DNA from: Emydura subglobosa
Taxonomy: Eukaryota; Chordata; Testudines; Chelidae
DNA: 64,000 bases
Assembly: GCA_007922225.1 (NCBI GenBank)
Contig: ML679995.1
Span: forward strand, 1,699,653 to 1,763,652
Direction: 5' to 3'
Shown one piece after another: positions 22,061 to 33,653 of this stretch. The position numbers were made by a program, and so were the translations under genes. The notes beneath the pieces were generated by a model that was given only the letters and a program-made list of their open reading frames with translations, ran no database searches and was not told the origin of the DNA. Each line of letters begins with the position of its first letter. Within the stretch, counting starts at the first letter, position 1.

Positions 22061-23504
22061 TGAATAAATGTGAGGAAAATAAGCTGGGCAGGAGAGGAGG
22101 GAGACAGAGAGAACGGAAGCAGATAGCAAATGAGATCTAGCAAGGGAAGAGGAAAGGGTGAATAAACTGAAAAGAGGGGAAAGCGAAGGGAGAGAGAAGA
22201 GACTTAGAAAATAACAAAAGTCAAGAGCAGGCCAGAGGAGGGTAGAGATAGAACAACAGAAAAGAGCAAGAACATGTTAGGACTCAGAGCACACAGAGAT
22301 TGATCTTTCCTTTATAAAGAAGTGAGGTTTCCAGATACAGAGTAGAAAACATAGTAACATTAATTTGGAAGCCAGATCACCATATCATACATTTACCTTG
22401 GAAGCTGGGAATGAAACCTAGAAACCCTAAACTCCGGTATCACACACAGTCCACTAGCCCACGGCTGCCCCATGGATAAAGGAAAAGTTCAATTTGTCAC
22501 AGGCAAACAGCTGGTGAATTGCACTGGCAGAAGCAATCAAGGTGCAGATATTTACAGATGGAAGAGTTATTAGAATTATGGCCCATTTGTGAATCAGTGA
22601 CTATACAGCATCACTGTACTCAGACTGCCCGCTGCTAGTCCCGTTTAAGACACAATATACTTGCATTCATTAATAAATGAATTCATAGATACTATCCCAA
22701 AGGCGGCTGGGCACATTGAGGGAAACAGTATGCACAAAATTACCATTATCAAAAAGTAACATGCAGGTTAAAATAAAAAACAAAAAACAAAAACAGAGGC
22801 CCAGCAAACAACCCCTCCTCCCTTGCAAGTCCTGCCCAAAGACAGACTATAAACAAAGACCACTCCCAAAACTAGAGAGAAACTCTCCCTCTCAGCATGA
22901 GGGCACTGATTTACGCTGGCCTACATGGAAGCAAGTCCCAGGCCATTACAGAAAAAGAGGCTGCCTTTTGAAATTAACTTGGACACTCAGCGGTTCTAAA
23001 CCCATTAATCACAACTGTCATGGCAGTACCTCAGATTGACTGATCCTATGTTCATTATGGCTTTGAATACCAACAGTAAAACCCTTCCGGCCCTACATTT
23101 CTATGATAAATTCAACTACTGCACAGGCAGGTGCAGTTCCTGGAGCGTGTGTGTTGCTAATGGTCATCAGCAAAGGCCCTTGAGCAGTCATCTTGCGATC
23201 TCCCTGACATCCCCCATCTTTTCCTTATTCACAGGCTTGTATTCATTCTAAAAATTTTAGAAGTGCTTTGAAGATGTCCTGCTAAGGAAAGGAAATTGGC
23301 TGCTTTTTGCTGGTTTTGTGGTTTGTTTTTAAATAGAGATGGGGGGTATTTTTTGTTTTCTTGTATTGGATATCCTTGTCCTCTCTGGCCCAAGACACCC
23401 TATATCAACTGGAGAATTAGTGAAATGAGGACACCACAGGAACTGAAAGATTGAAAGGTGAGGGATTTTTAGCCAGACCTGGTCTGTGCTATAGACCAGT
23501 GGTA
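22061..23504. other. unassigned sequence
   Basis: A purine-rich stretch lies at about 22070-22270 (GGGAGACAGAGAGAACGG and similar). Otherwise I see no repeat or exon. The open frame at 22716-23039 has no family resemblance and includes an A-rich run. Confidence 0.4.
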
Positions 23505-23915
23505 GAAACATGGACATCTATGAACAGATTGCACAGGGGATGCAGGTAAAGAGCTACAACGGGGTCAGCAGCAGTGCCACATGAAAGTGAAGAAACTTCG
23601 CTGGGCATACCACAAGGCCAGGGAGGCCAACAACAGACCTGGTGGTTCCCCATAGCCCTGCCGCTTTCACAATAAACTGCAGGCCATACTTAGCAGAAAC
23701 CCCACCAGGACCCTGAGAAGGAGCCAGAAATAGAGACCCTGTCATGAATAATGAAGGGGGGAAGGGGGGGAAGGGATGCATCAGGGGACTCCAGCCATGT
23801 AGGGAGCCAGGACCTGTTCAATACTCCAGCACAGACTAGTCAGATCCATCAGGTAAGCACAGATGAGCCTGATGAAGGGAAAGGGACCATGGGTAAGCAT
23901 GTGCATGCATTTTTC
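23505..23915 (+). pseudogene. Myb/SANT-like domain remnant (Harbinger or ZSCAN29-like)
   Basis: Reading across frames, the plus strand gives DIYEQIAQGMQ, then QCHMKVKKLRWAYHKAREAN, then PCRFHNKLQAILSRNPTRT, and further on TSQIHQVSTDEPDEGKGT. This is the trihelix Myb/SANT-like DNA-binding domain found in Harbinger-encoded Myb proteins and in domesticated relatives, with its acidic C-terminal tail. Stops and frameshifts interrupt it near 23580 and 23660. No Harbinger DDE transposase is seen nearby. The product would bind element ends and help transposition, but this copy is dead. Confidence 0.75.
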
Positions 23916-24305
23916 CTTACCATGTTTAAATTTAAAGATGGCACCCAGCCCGACCCCATGTTACCAAAACACAGGCAGCAACTTTTCACTGTTTTATTGT
24001 CCAAGAAGAAGTAGAGGTACAAACGAACAAAGGTACAATTGGCATCTGCTTTTCATTCTCATTCGGTTAGGTTGTGTGGGGAGGATGGGCAACACGTGTA
24101 GAACTTTGTTTGTCCATAGGAATGTTCTTTTTATCCTCCTTTTATCCTTGTCACCCCAAAGCTGAATTTCCCCAGTCAGTGCTTGTTTCTCAGGACCAGA
24201 AGTGGCGCACCATCTGCAGCTGCCCCATGAATGCTACCAACAACCCTGAACTGTTTTTCACTATGTGCTTATCACACTGTCCTTGGGGGGAAAAAAACAA
24301 AAGAC
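23916..24305. other. unassigned sequence, possibly Harbinger 3' flank
   Basis: TTTTATTGTCCAAGAAGAAG near 23991 and the following 300 bp have no coding potential I trust. They sit between the Myb/SANT remnant and the DIRS end and may be the 3' part of the former. Confidence 0.35.
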
Positions 24306-24317
24306 AGTTACTAACCT

Positions 24318-24535
24318 TCCTGTAACTGTTGTTCTTCGAGATTTGTTGCACATGTCCATTCTAACGTAGGTGTGTGCACACCCCGAGCACAGCTGCTGGA
24401 ATATTTTCCCCTAGCAGTATCTGTCAGGTTGGCTCCAGTGCACTCTGGTATCGTGCGGTCATAGCGCCAGTATAAAGGCTCCTGCTGACCCCACTCCCTC
24501 CACTGAAGTTCCTTCCTACCAACCGTCTCCAAAAA
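24318..24535 (+). repeat. DIRS inverted terminal repeat, left
   Basis: TAACTGTTGTTCTTCGAGAT, then AACGTAGGTGTGTGCACACC, GGTTGGCTCCAGTGCACT, AGTATAAAGGCTCC and AGTTCCTTCCTACC recur in the same order in the reverse complement of 27960-28170. The AGTATAAAGG box may be a promoter TATA element, as the ends of such elements carry the promoter (inference). Confidence 0.8.
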
Positions 24536-24879
24536 GGGAGCAGAGGGTGAGTTTTGGAACGTACATGTGCAACGCATCTTGAAGAACAGCAGTTACAGAA
24601 AGATTAGTAACCATTCTTTCCTTCTTCAAGTCCAGGCATTTAGGAAATGGGAAAGGTTGTTGGAAAATAAAGGGATAGCTGGATCCGATGTAGGGGGGAT
24701 TGCAATGTCGATCTCAAGTGTCTCACCATATGAGGATTTCAATGATCCTGACTGTCTGGGCCTAGGTGGAGTGGAACCTGTCAAAAAGGATAGGGGGAGA
24801 GGGTCTGTGCCTGAATCACCTGTTCTCTCCTGTGTTGGTCCTGCCTAAGGAGCTGAGAAAAGTACTGGCCCATCTGTTG

Positions 24880-25620
24880 TGACCTGTACTGATTCCCTGA
24901 CCCTGCTAGCATGTAAAGTCCTAGAGACTACCTTCAAGTCCTTGAGACCGTGCAGTCTAACGTCCGTTTGCTCAAAACAGGGAGTCCTGAATAGTTTGTT
25001 GCACCTCGTGAGGGAACCCCGAGAAATGCAATCGACAGCTCCTGCGTATTGTTACTGCTGTGGCCATTGATCTCGCTACAGAATCAGCTGCGTCCAGGGC
25101 TGCCTGAAGGGAAGCACGAGCCAGAGTTTTCCCATACTTGACTAAGGAAGAAAACTCCCGTCTGGAATCTTGGGGGAGTAAGTCCTTGAATCTTAAAATT
25201 GACTCTCACATATTAAAATCGTAACGACACAGGAAAGCTTGCTGGTTCGCTATGTGGAGCTAAAGGCCCCCTGCAGAAAATGCCTTCCATCCAAATAGAT
25301 CCAATTTCTTTGGTTCCTTTCCCTTGGGTGTAGGTGCCATCTGTCCCTGGCAATCCGATTCATTGGCTGTCGCTACAATCAGGAATCCCAGGGGAGGTTG
25401 TGAGAAGAGGAATTCGTACACATCTTGGCCAATAAAAATACTTGCGCGCTGTGCGCTTTGCTGTCGGAGGAAGGGAGATAGAAGTCTGCTACAGGGCCTT
25501 GATCTTCATTTAGGGACAGGGCCACTCAGAAAGCTCAGGTGGTGTTCTCATCCATCTTCCCTGTTGAAAGAAAAGGCCCAAATAGGGACCATCAAATTGT
25601 GGAAGTAAATGCATAGTTAT
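24880..25620 (-). pseudogene. DIRS gag remnant, distal block
   Basis: The minus strand gives PKKLDLFGWKAFSAGGL, then LHIANQQAFLCRYDFNM, FKDLLPQDSRREFSSLVK and ARASLQAALDAADSVARSM, matching the distal gag region seen in the 17.7-kb and 63-kb copies. Stops interrupt it (for example after FNM). The 27150-27860 block is its upstream half. Confidence 0.8.
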
Positions 25621-25644
25621 GCAGGTGGTGTCGGAGAGAGGACT

Positions 25645-27147
25645 TTGGATTCTTCGACCATGGGGTGTTGTTCCAAGAAGGACTGCTAAAACATGGGATT
25701 GACCTAATGAGGAAAGGGAAGAGCATCTTCACAGACAAACTTGCTAACCTAGTGAAGAGGGCCTTAAACGAAGGCTGCTGGGGGATGCAGACCTAAGCCC
25801 AGAGGTAAGTGGGATACTGGGAGAAGTCACAAGGAGAAGGGTACAACAGGGGAGGCCTCCTGATGCATATTGAGAAAGTAGAGCAATTGGCTAGTTATCT
25901 TAGGTGCCTGTACACTAATGCAAAAAATCTGGGAAACAAGCAGGAAGAATTGGAAGTCCTGGCACACAGTGTCAAGGAACTATGATGTGATTAGCTTCGT
26001 GGGGTAACTCACATGACTGGAGCACTGTCATTGATGGGTATAAACTGTTCAGGATGGACAAGCAGGGGAAAAAAGGTGGAGGAGTTGCACTGCATGTAAG
26101 AGACCAATATGATTGCTCAGAATTCCAGTATGAAACTGGAGAAAAGCCTGTTGAGAGTCTCTGGGTTAAGTTTAGAGGCGAGAGCAACAAGGGTGATATC
26201 GTGGTGGACGTCTGCTATAGATCACCTGACCAGGAGGATGAGATAGATGAGGCTTTCTTCAGACAACTAACAGAAGTTTGTAGATCACAGGCCCTGGTTC
26301 TCATGGGGACTTCAACCATCCTGACATCTGCACAGTGCACAGACAATCCAGGAAGTTTTTGGAGAGGGTTGGAGACAACTTCTTGGTGCAAGTGCTAGAG
26401 AATCAACAAGGGGCCATGCTCTTCTTGACTTGCTGCTCACAAAAAGGGAAGAACTGGTAGGAGAAATAGAAGTGGATGGCAAACTGGGAAGCAGTGACCA
26501 GGAGACGGTCAAGTTCAGGATCGTGACAAAAGGAAGAAAGGAGAGCAGCAGAATGACGACCCTGGACTTCAGAAATGCAGACTGACTTCCTCAGGGACCT
26601 GATGGGTAGGATCCCCTGGGAGGCTAATATGAGGGGGCAAGGAGTGCAGAAGAGCTGGTTGTATTTTAAAGAAACCTTATTGAGGGTGCACGAACAAACC
26701 ATCCAGATGTGCAGCAAGAATAGCAAATACGGCAGGCAACCAGCTTGGCTTAACAGAGAAATCTTCAGTGAGCTTAAACACAAAAAGGAAACTTATAAGA
26801 AGTTGATAGCAGCCTTCAACTACCTGAAAGGGGGTTCCAGGGAGGATGGAGCTAGGCTGTTCTCAGTGGTGGCAGATGACAGAACAAGGAGCAAGGATCT
26901 CAAGATGCAGTGGAGGAGATCTAGGTTGGATATTAGGAAAACCTTTGTCACTAGGAGCGTGGGGGAAGCATTAGAATGGGTTACATAGGGAGGTGGTGGA
27001 ATCTCCATCCTTAGAGGTTTTTAAGGCCCAGCTTGACGAAGTCCTGGCTGGGATGGTTTAGTTGGGATTGATCCTGCTTTAAGCAGAGAGTTGGACTAGA
27101 TACCTCCAGAGGTCCCTTCCAACCCTAATCTTTTATGATTCTATGGA
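25645..27147 (+). mobile_element. CR1 insertion, RT domain deleted
   Basis: It starts within the end of ORF1 (reading GLWILRPWGVVPRRTAKTWD-like text, i.e. the DHG...FQEGLL region), then has a linker and an endonuclease part. It jumps at about 26815 straight to the 3' end (CTACCTGAAAGGGGGTTCCA ... GGACTAGATACCTCCAGAGG) and finishes with the tail ATCTTTTATGATTCTATGG at 27146. The whole catalytic RT is missing. It lies in opposite orientation to the DIRS gag it interrupts. No clear TSD was found. Confidence 0.85.
25990..26580 (+). pseudogene. CR1 endonuclease remnant
   Basis: An open piece (26054-26398) reads KGGGVALHVRDQYDCSEFQ, LWVKFRGESNKGDIVVDVCY and RSPDQEDEIDEAFFRQL, the middle and distal boxes of the APE-type endonuclease. 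GTST replaces the expected GDFN near 26310, so a catalytic Asp/Asn box is damaged. A later piece (26575-26988) covers the EN-RT linker (KYGRQPAWLNREIFSELKHK). Confidence 0.8.
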
Positions 27148-27149
27148 GG

Positions 27150-27862
27150 GGTCTGTTGTCAACAAAATATTCAGGTGAACATGTGCTGCCTCCTTGACCA
27201 CTTCTGCCTGGATCCCCAAGTTCAAGGCTACCCGCTTTAACATGTCTTGCTATGTCTTGTAGTTATTTTGTGGCGGGGAGACTAATGGTGTCATTAGTAC
27301 CTTGTCCAGAGAGGAGAATAAGGAAGCTAAAACAGACAGGGAAGCCTCTGCTGATTCCTCAACATCTACGTGAGCCTACTGAGCTTCCTCCTGTGGCTCA
27401 GTGACATGCTTGGTAACAGAATCTGGATCCGGAGTCTCTCTATGCAGTACCAAGGGCACCCTAACCTCTAAGACAACGGAATATGAGAACCAGAAGTGGG
27501 TGCCCTGTGGTGGGGGAAAACCCTAAGGGTTCCAAAAGGGCCACTGCATAGCTGGCGGTCCTTATGGACTCGGTGGCCAAATGCCTGGAGGCACCACAAG
27601 GGTCAGGGCCATGGAGGGATATGAACAGCCAGGCGAGCAGCGACATCAGCTGTGTCCAACGTGTGAAGTCCCTGCAGATTTGGCAGTGGTCTTTACTATG
27701 AGCTTCCCCCAAGCACTTATGACAACTGGAGTGTGGGCCACTCAAAAGCACAGACTTACCACAGGAAGTGCAGGGCTTAAAACCAGCAACCAAGGCATGT
27801 CCCGGCACCAGAGAAGTGGACAATCCCACAAACAAACAAAGCGCAGAGGCATCCAAAACTAA
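27150..27862 (-). pseudogene. DIRS gag remnant, proximal block with zinc motif
   Basis: The minus-strand frame from 27856 contains FKPCTSCGKSVLLSGPHSSC followed by HKCLGEAHSKDHCQICRDF, the Cys/His motif of DIRS gag. Nearer 27160 the text gives VALNLGIQAEVVKEAAHV and NILLTTDP, the helical segment downstream. The initiating region is intact, but the frame changes at about 27600. The gene continues at 25620 past the CR1 insertion. Confidence 0.8.
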
Positions 27863-27959
27863 GTTCTAAAACTACTAAAAACTAATCTAACTACTAAACT
27901 ACAACAAGTAATTATAGTAAAAACTGGAGAAAAACCACTAAGAGGAGGACTACCTGACC

Positions 27960-28170
27960 AGTGAGGGGTTCCAACAATCGTCATGGGCAGTAAGAAGGAA
28001 CTAAAGGGGAACAGGGTCTGCAAGGCCCTTTATACCCACGCTATGAGCGCACAATACAAGAAGGTGCTGGAGCCAACCCTGATACTACTACAGGAAAGAA
28101 TTCCAGCAACTATGTTCGGGGTGGGCACACACCTACGTTGAAATGGGCATGTGCAAGCACTCCAAGAAAC
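27960..28170 (-). repeat. DIRS inverted terminal repeat, right
   Basis: The reverse complement reads GTGCTTGCACATGCCCATTT, AACGTAGGTGTGTGCCCACC, TTGGCTCCAGCACCTTC, GGTATAAAGGGCC and TTAGTTCCTTCTTACTGCCC, collinear with the left repeat at 24318. This end lies upstream of gag. Confidence 0.8.
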
Positions 28171-30067
28171 CGTCATGTCCCCCATTGTTGAGCTGTTTCC
28201 TCCACACCTGCAAATACAGGACACACAATTCTCCTGTATTTGCAACATTAAGAAGAAGAGTGCAGAGCTCTGCAGGGTCTATGCTTCTATCACAGATGAC
28301 AGATACTAAAAAATGCCACATGGGTATATGGGATTTTTTAAAAGGCATAAAATTATGGGATATGAATGGTATTATGGGATAGACAAAGTTGCAGGCTGGA
28401 AATTGACCCCTAGCTCCCAGAGATTCCTGGGCAAGTCATTTCTATCCCACAACACAATGTGAAAATTTCCCAAAAGGTATTACACTGGAGCACGCTGTGT
28501 GGCACACTGTGCTACCTACCCATTGTGCACTGAATTTTCCACTGATGCAGGCATTTCCGATGATTACATGGAGCGCCAATGCAAGCAGCTAAGCAAACAT
28601 GAGCAATATGCAAACTTCAGCAGTTGTACATCAATGTAAATTGCATCAACCAAAGTTTGTAGTGTAGACATGGTTCCAGATTCTCTCTAATGCTACTTTT
28701 GTTTTTACTAACACCTACTTAACTTCAGAGTCTGACATTTTGGATGAAAGACTGTCAAAGATTCAACATATCCGCTGCTTCTATTAAGATGCAAGAGCTC
28801 ACCCTGTATACCTGTGACATTCAGTAGGTCCTTCAGCATAACCAGGAAAGACCAAAGTTGACATTCTTGATATTTTTAAGGTTAACCAATGCAGAACAAA
28901 ATTTAAAACCTTTTCAAATCCTTTCTATACATCATAAAGCAACAAATATTTCAGCAACAAGCTCAATTTTTGAAAAGAATCTCTTGCAGGTTACCTCTGA
29001 AGTATGGCTTATTTTTAAATTTTATTTAAGAGATTAGAAACTTGCTAAAATCCAAGACTTTGTCTTTAAGAGAAATGGAGGAAGGTAGAAGATATAAAGT
29101 TACAGTTTAAAAAACATCCAAACAGCACATTAGATTAGCCTTGGTAACTGATATTATAATAGCAAAATATATCAATACTAAAATAGAAGATAAAGCAGAC
29201 ACAGTAGCTGGTCTAATTAACCACCAACATTGTGTGTCTCAGTTATCACATTATTTTGGAGTCATGAGCATCAGTACTTTCACAAATTAAGTTACATATA
29301 AACTTCCAATTAAGGACTAAGTGAAGTGGACAGTCTGGTGCCTTGAAAGCTAATGCACTCCTCTCACGAACATATTTTATAAAATACATGTAACGTCCCA
29401 CAGTTAGTTGAGCACAACATGTGCTTGTTCTGTGTCTCAATTATGTAACTACACAGGGGAGAATTTTTCCTATATTTTCACACTGCTAAGTGTGAATCAG
29501 AGTGTAGGATCAGCAGAGACACTGAAGAATGTAGCAGAATGTGAAGATTTAATGCAGTCTAATTTGAAGAACTGGATGTCATTTCATTTCATTCCTATTT
29601 ACACATTTGTTGAAGTAGCTGGGTTACATTCCACACTGCTGGAATGCTACCATTTATTGCTGTCCACTTTTTACACTCAAGCTGCTAAATCACTCCATCT
29701 GCCTTAGCTTTATTCCAGTGCTCTGTGCTGAGTCAATGTAGACAATGTCTAACCAAGTTTAATAAGCAAAGCTTGGGTACAGAAGTTATAATGCACCTGA
29801 TGGTGTTGATTAAGTACTTCCCTATAGAAGGCAAACAGAGCTTTGCAGATTCTGTTCAGTTACATCCATCCCCTCCCCCAGCATTTATCCCCACACAGCT
29901 GCTCCCGTTTTTTAAATAACAAATACATTCTTGATAAAGGGACATACTTAGATTCTGCTCATGTTATTACTGCTTCCTGAAACAGCCACAATGACATTCT
30001 CAGTAGGCAGAATTTAGAGTGCAGCCATGTATCTGAAGGGAAAAAAGTTTTAAAAACTGTTTGACCC
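28171..30067. other. unassigned sequence with a MITE end
   Basis: At about 28600-28675 the text ending TTTGTAGTGTAGACATGGTT matches a Harbinger-like MITE right terminus, with the left part not recognisable. The remainder (28680-30060) is AT-rich and featureless. The minus-strand open frame at 29246-29440 has no supporting splice signals. Confidence 0.4.
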
Positions 30068-30182
30068 AGGGCTTGTCTACACAGCAAGTTATTGAGCTGT
30101 AAACCAGGCTGTGAATCTACAGCGCACCAATTTGCCACGCAGTAGCTTCCCGTGTGGACACAGCTCCAGTGCACTGCACTCT
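30068..30182 (+). repeat. Harbinger-like MITE fragment
   Basis: GGGCTTGTCTACACAGCAAG is a MITE left terminus. The following AATCTACAGCGCACCAATTT and CCGTGTGGACACAGCTCCAG belong to a different subfamily from copies A-C. The right end is missing or decayed. Confidence 0.65.
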
Positions 30183-31908
30183 GTAAAACAAGGTCCAAGA
30201 GCCAAGCTGACCTGTAAGAAGGAAAGGGTAAAGCTGGAAAAGGAGATGAGAGATGGAAGAAGGGAAATGATGGGTAAATGGGAGGTGATGTGCTTCAGGG
30301 GAAGGGATGGGACAGGAACAAGAATACTTGCCTTTCCCCCCCGGGATAATTTACTTTTTGCCATTTGACAGCCCAGTGAAACCTTTAAATGTGGGTTTGG
30401 GCTTTATTTAATTTTCATTTAAAATTTGGGTTAATGCATTAACTATAGTTTCAGCATAACATTAGGACCTTGTCTACTAAGTATATCCAGGAAACATTAC
30501 TACCCGATTAGCAAGAACTTCCCTCTAACTATTACAAACTCATGCAACTCACCTAATATCTGTGTACAAACAGAAATTAGCAGAAGAACACTGGTTAATT
30601 TTCTCCATGACAACAGGATGCCAGTTGTGTTCATAGCATAGCACTAACATCTAACAGAGCTGCCATCTGTCTTTTCAATTACAGGACTACCCATTCAATT
30701 ACCAAGTCACATGGGATTTTATTTGGTTTACAGATGCAATCATAAATAAACTCACTTGTTTGTTTTATATATTCCTCTGCTTCTTGAGGACACAATTTTG
30801 GAATACAGTAGATCATTAAATATTACAGTCTGTTAGCCTTTATATATAAAAATTGTGAAGACAAATCTACAATTGTAGAACTGCTACTCTCAATGGAATT
30901 TGGTATCCTTGTTTTTTGGTCTTCCATCTTAACAGACTTCCAGGGCAAAACTCATTACTCCAAGAACTATGCTTTTTGCTTCCATGCATAGCTTTAGTGG
31001 TAATTTCATTAACTGTTTAAATCATATTAAATTTAAGAAAACACGAAGTAATTACATTCCATTACTGTAGTAAAAACTCATTCTGTTACCTTTATTGCTG
31101 TGATACCAAAAGATTAATACTAATGTGTTTAAGACTCTAAAACTGACATACCATCTGCAAAACAAACTGTCCTAGCAGAAAGTATCCAGAGAGGCAGTTG
31201 TGACTAACTCCAGGCAAATAACTCAATTAGGCACAAATTTAACTATTTTTTCTGTTCATGGTCTATCCATGAACAGGTCATGATTTTTACCAGTGTTATT
31301 TACAGAATAGTTTATAAGAACAAGTTGTAGCCTATAGTTTGTTTACAAACTGGTCACTATGGGTATTTGCTTTTCAAGCCATTTGATGGGTCATGTAAGT
31401 CATCTGATATTGTGTTGATTCTCCCTTCCCCTTACTATATATCCAAACTTTTACAGATAGCAGGAATTGCTTTTTCTGTTTGCAAATCATCCATGAATTT
31501 GAAAAATTTTAATATATTGTGCAGACATTGAGATTTTCAAAACAGCCAAAGTGTTTGCAGTCTGAATACTCATGAATATACAGACATCCTTCCGAAAAGC
31601 TCACTCACCTAAACATTCAAAAATAAGAAAACAAAAGGGGTCATACTGTGAATCTGAGTTTTATTCACAAACAAAGTTGTGAATAGTTTTTAATTGAATT
31701 TATCCATACCTAGTCATGGTCATACTGCTGAATTCCTTCTTGTTCGAGAATCAATTATCTCACAAAAGAATCACCTGTTTGCCTACTTTTATTTACAGTA
31801 AATCATTTAAATCTGAGATGGAGCAGGAATTCAAGATTCTCCCCGATGTTAGTGATGCCAAAGACATGAATGCCATATCATTTTGAGATCCCTATACTTA
31901 TATTTTCG
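30183..31908. other. unassigned sequence
   Basis: AT-rich with few CpGs. I found no repeat or exon that I can support. AACTCACCTAA near 30547 and ACTCACCTAAAC near 31608 look like minus-strand donors, but the acceptors lie only a few bases away. Confidence 0.4.
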
Positions 31909-31916
31909 CTGTTATC

Positions 31917-32258
31917 TAGAGCTGACTGAAAATTTTTTGATTCAATAACGGTCCATCTGAAAATGCAGATTCAACACAATTGAAACATTCAATAGAAATA
32001 TTCAGCTGAAACTTCCAACAGGAATCAGGCTGGTCAGAATCCTCAGTTACCCCCAGTCTGCCTGGTGGAGCAGGGATGTCAGGAAGCTATTTTGTTTCGG
32101 AAACACTGAAAAATTCCCAATGCAGGAATGTTTTAGTGTTTTTGAAAAAAAAAATTGCCAAATATAAGTTTTTGCCTTTTTGTCCCTTCTCGGGATTAAA
32201 AATTTCCCGAAAACTAAGTTTTTCACAGGACAAAAATTCTGCTTTACAGGCAGCTCTA
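31917..32258 (+). mobile_element. hAT-like MITE
   Basis: The ends TAGAGCTGACTGAAAA and, in reverse complement, TAGAGCTGCCTGTAAA form inverted repeats. The flanking octamers CTGTTATC (31909-31916) and CTTATATC (32259-32266) share six of eight bases. The interior has repeated GAAAATTTTT / AAAAATTTCCCG motifs and no protein. Confidence 0.65.
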
Positions 32259-32266
32259 CTTATATC

Positions 32267-33653
32267 CCTGATTTAGAACTTTTGCAGGTTCAGAAGCACG
32301 ACTGTGACCAAATGATTTGGGGTTCTTTAAAAGCCTTAAAGCGTCATTTAGCTTTTTTTTTTTTTTTTTTTAAAAACAGACTTTTGGGGCACTCTATGTA
32401 CTCCAGATGGGTTTGTAAAAGCAACAAAGTTTACAAAGCTTCTAAACTGATAGAATAAATCTGACATGTCAGCAGTGATATGGCAGTTTTGGCATCCCTT
32501 ACGCAGTAGCCAACAAGATGCCAGCGAATCCATCAATGTTCATCTTTTCAGTACAGGAGTTAATGCTTTCATGATGTCCAGCTTGCTGAGCTACACTCTT
32601 AAAAGTCAATTCAGGGGTGTAAAATAAAACTGTTACAAGTTTTTAAATAGTAACATTACAACATGCACACTTTTACAAACATGCGTTTTGGTAGCAAAAT
32701 TCTGAATGAGTGTTCGGCCTTCACTCAGATGCTAAGAGCCAGGTCCAGAGTTCTGTGAATGCTCCACAACCGCTCATAACGTCACAGCTGCCTAGCCCAC
32801 TACTCTAGTGTTATTTCTGGTGGCTTTAAGGTAAACAATTTTTGCTTAGTAAACTCAGAACTTCGATGTGTTTGCCATATAAGTGAACCAACAGATTTTT
32901 AAACAATTGTTTTTAAAACAATTTCAGTATTTTCAGTCTACCCAGACTGAACTGCCAAGTACTAGCGATATCAAACAAATGTTACAAGATTTTCTACAGA
33001 GCTTTGGATTTCCTCTAAGAACAACAACCAGTCAGCCAGGTGCAAAGTAATGAGTGGATTTACCAGTTCCCTTTCGTTATCTATAAAGCTGGTATAGCCC
33101 ACAGATTGTCATATCATGTATTAAAAATTTTATCATCAGAGTTATTTAGCTGAGTAACCTCATGGTTTGTTTTGTTACTATAATTGTGTCTTTCTACCCC
33201 ACATTTCCTCCTTTTATGAAACGAATATGTGTGTCTTGCCATCAGGTGATAGAACACTCTTTTGAATAAGAGACATCTTCCCATGTGTTTGTACAGTGCC
33301 TACTGGGATCTATGGACATTCCCATAATCCTCATAAATAAGGCATTCTTCTGCAGTTTTACACACACAAGATTTTCAGTCTCTTCAAATCACAGAAGTGC
33401 TTATTCGATCAAGAGAACGCTAAAATTTTGAAAGAGCTCTGAGGTTCTTAGAATGCTCCTATAATCAGTCTTTCTGCAACAAGGATGCCATCTTCCAGCC
33501 ACTGTAGCACATTACATTATTTTCCAGTGTACTGTTAGCTTTTATGATCTCTTTACAAATAAAGTTAGAGTTGTGACCTATGTAACAGTGTTTGGCTATA
33601 GTTTAGCCCTCTGAGTCTGGTAAGATTTTTTTAATTTAGAAAGATTAAAAAGT
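32267..33653. other. unassigned sequence with poly-T tract
   Basis: A 19-base poly-T at 32353-32371 is the only low-complexity run. The part at 32690-32830 keeps four CpGs (for example CCGCTCATAACGTCAC) but shows no splice-bounded frame. It may be an unrecognised repeat. Confidence 0.4.

Larger units (their letters stand above)
24306..28170 (-). mobile_element. DIRS element with both inverted ends, pol deleted, CR1 inserted
   Basis: Two inverted terminal repeats of about 200 bp face each other (24318-24535 and 27960-28170). Between them the minus strand carries only gag-like sequence, in two blocks (27860-27150 and 25620-24880) separated by a CR1 insertion. RT, RNase H and tyrosine recombinase are absent, yet both termini remain. 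This is therefore an internally deleted, formerly mobilisable copy. The right-end region 24536-24640 (CGCATCTTGAAGAACAGCAG) corresponds to the 3' end module at 58170-58230. Confidence 0.8.

Noticed and set aside
22716..23039. Plus-strand frame of 107 codons rich in Lys and Gln
   Set aside because: An A-rich run accounts for the composition, with no acceptor, conservation cue or family.
30540..30575. Minus-strand donor-like ACTCACCTAA
   Set aside because: The nearest acceptor leaves only seven bases of exon.
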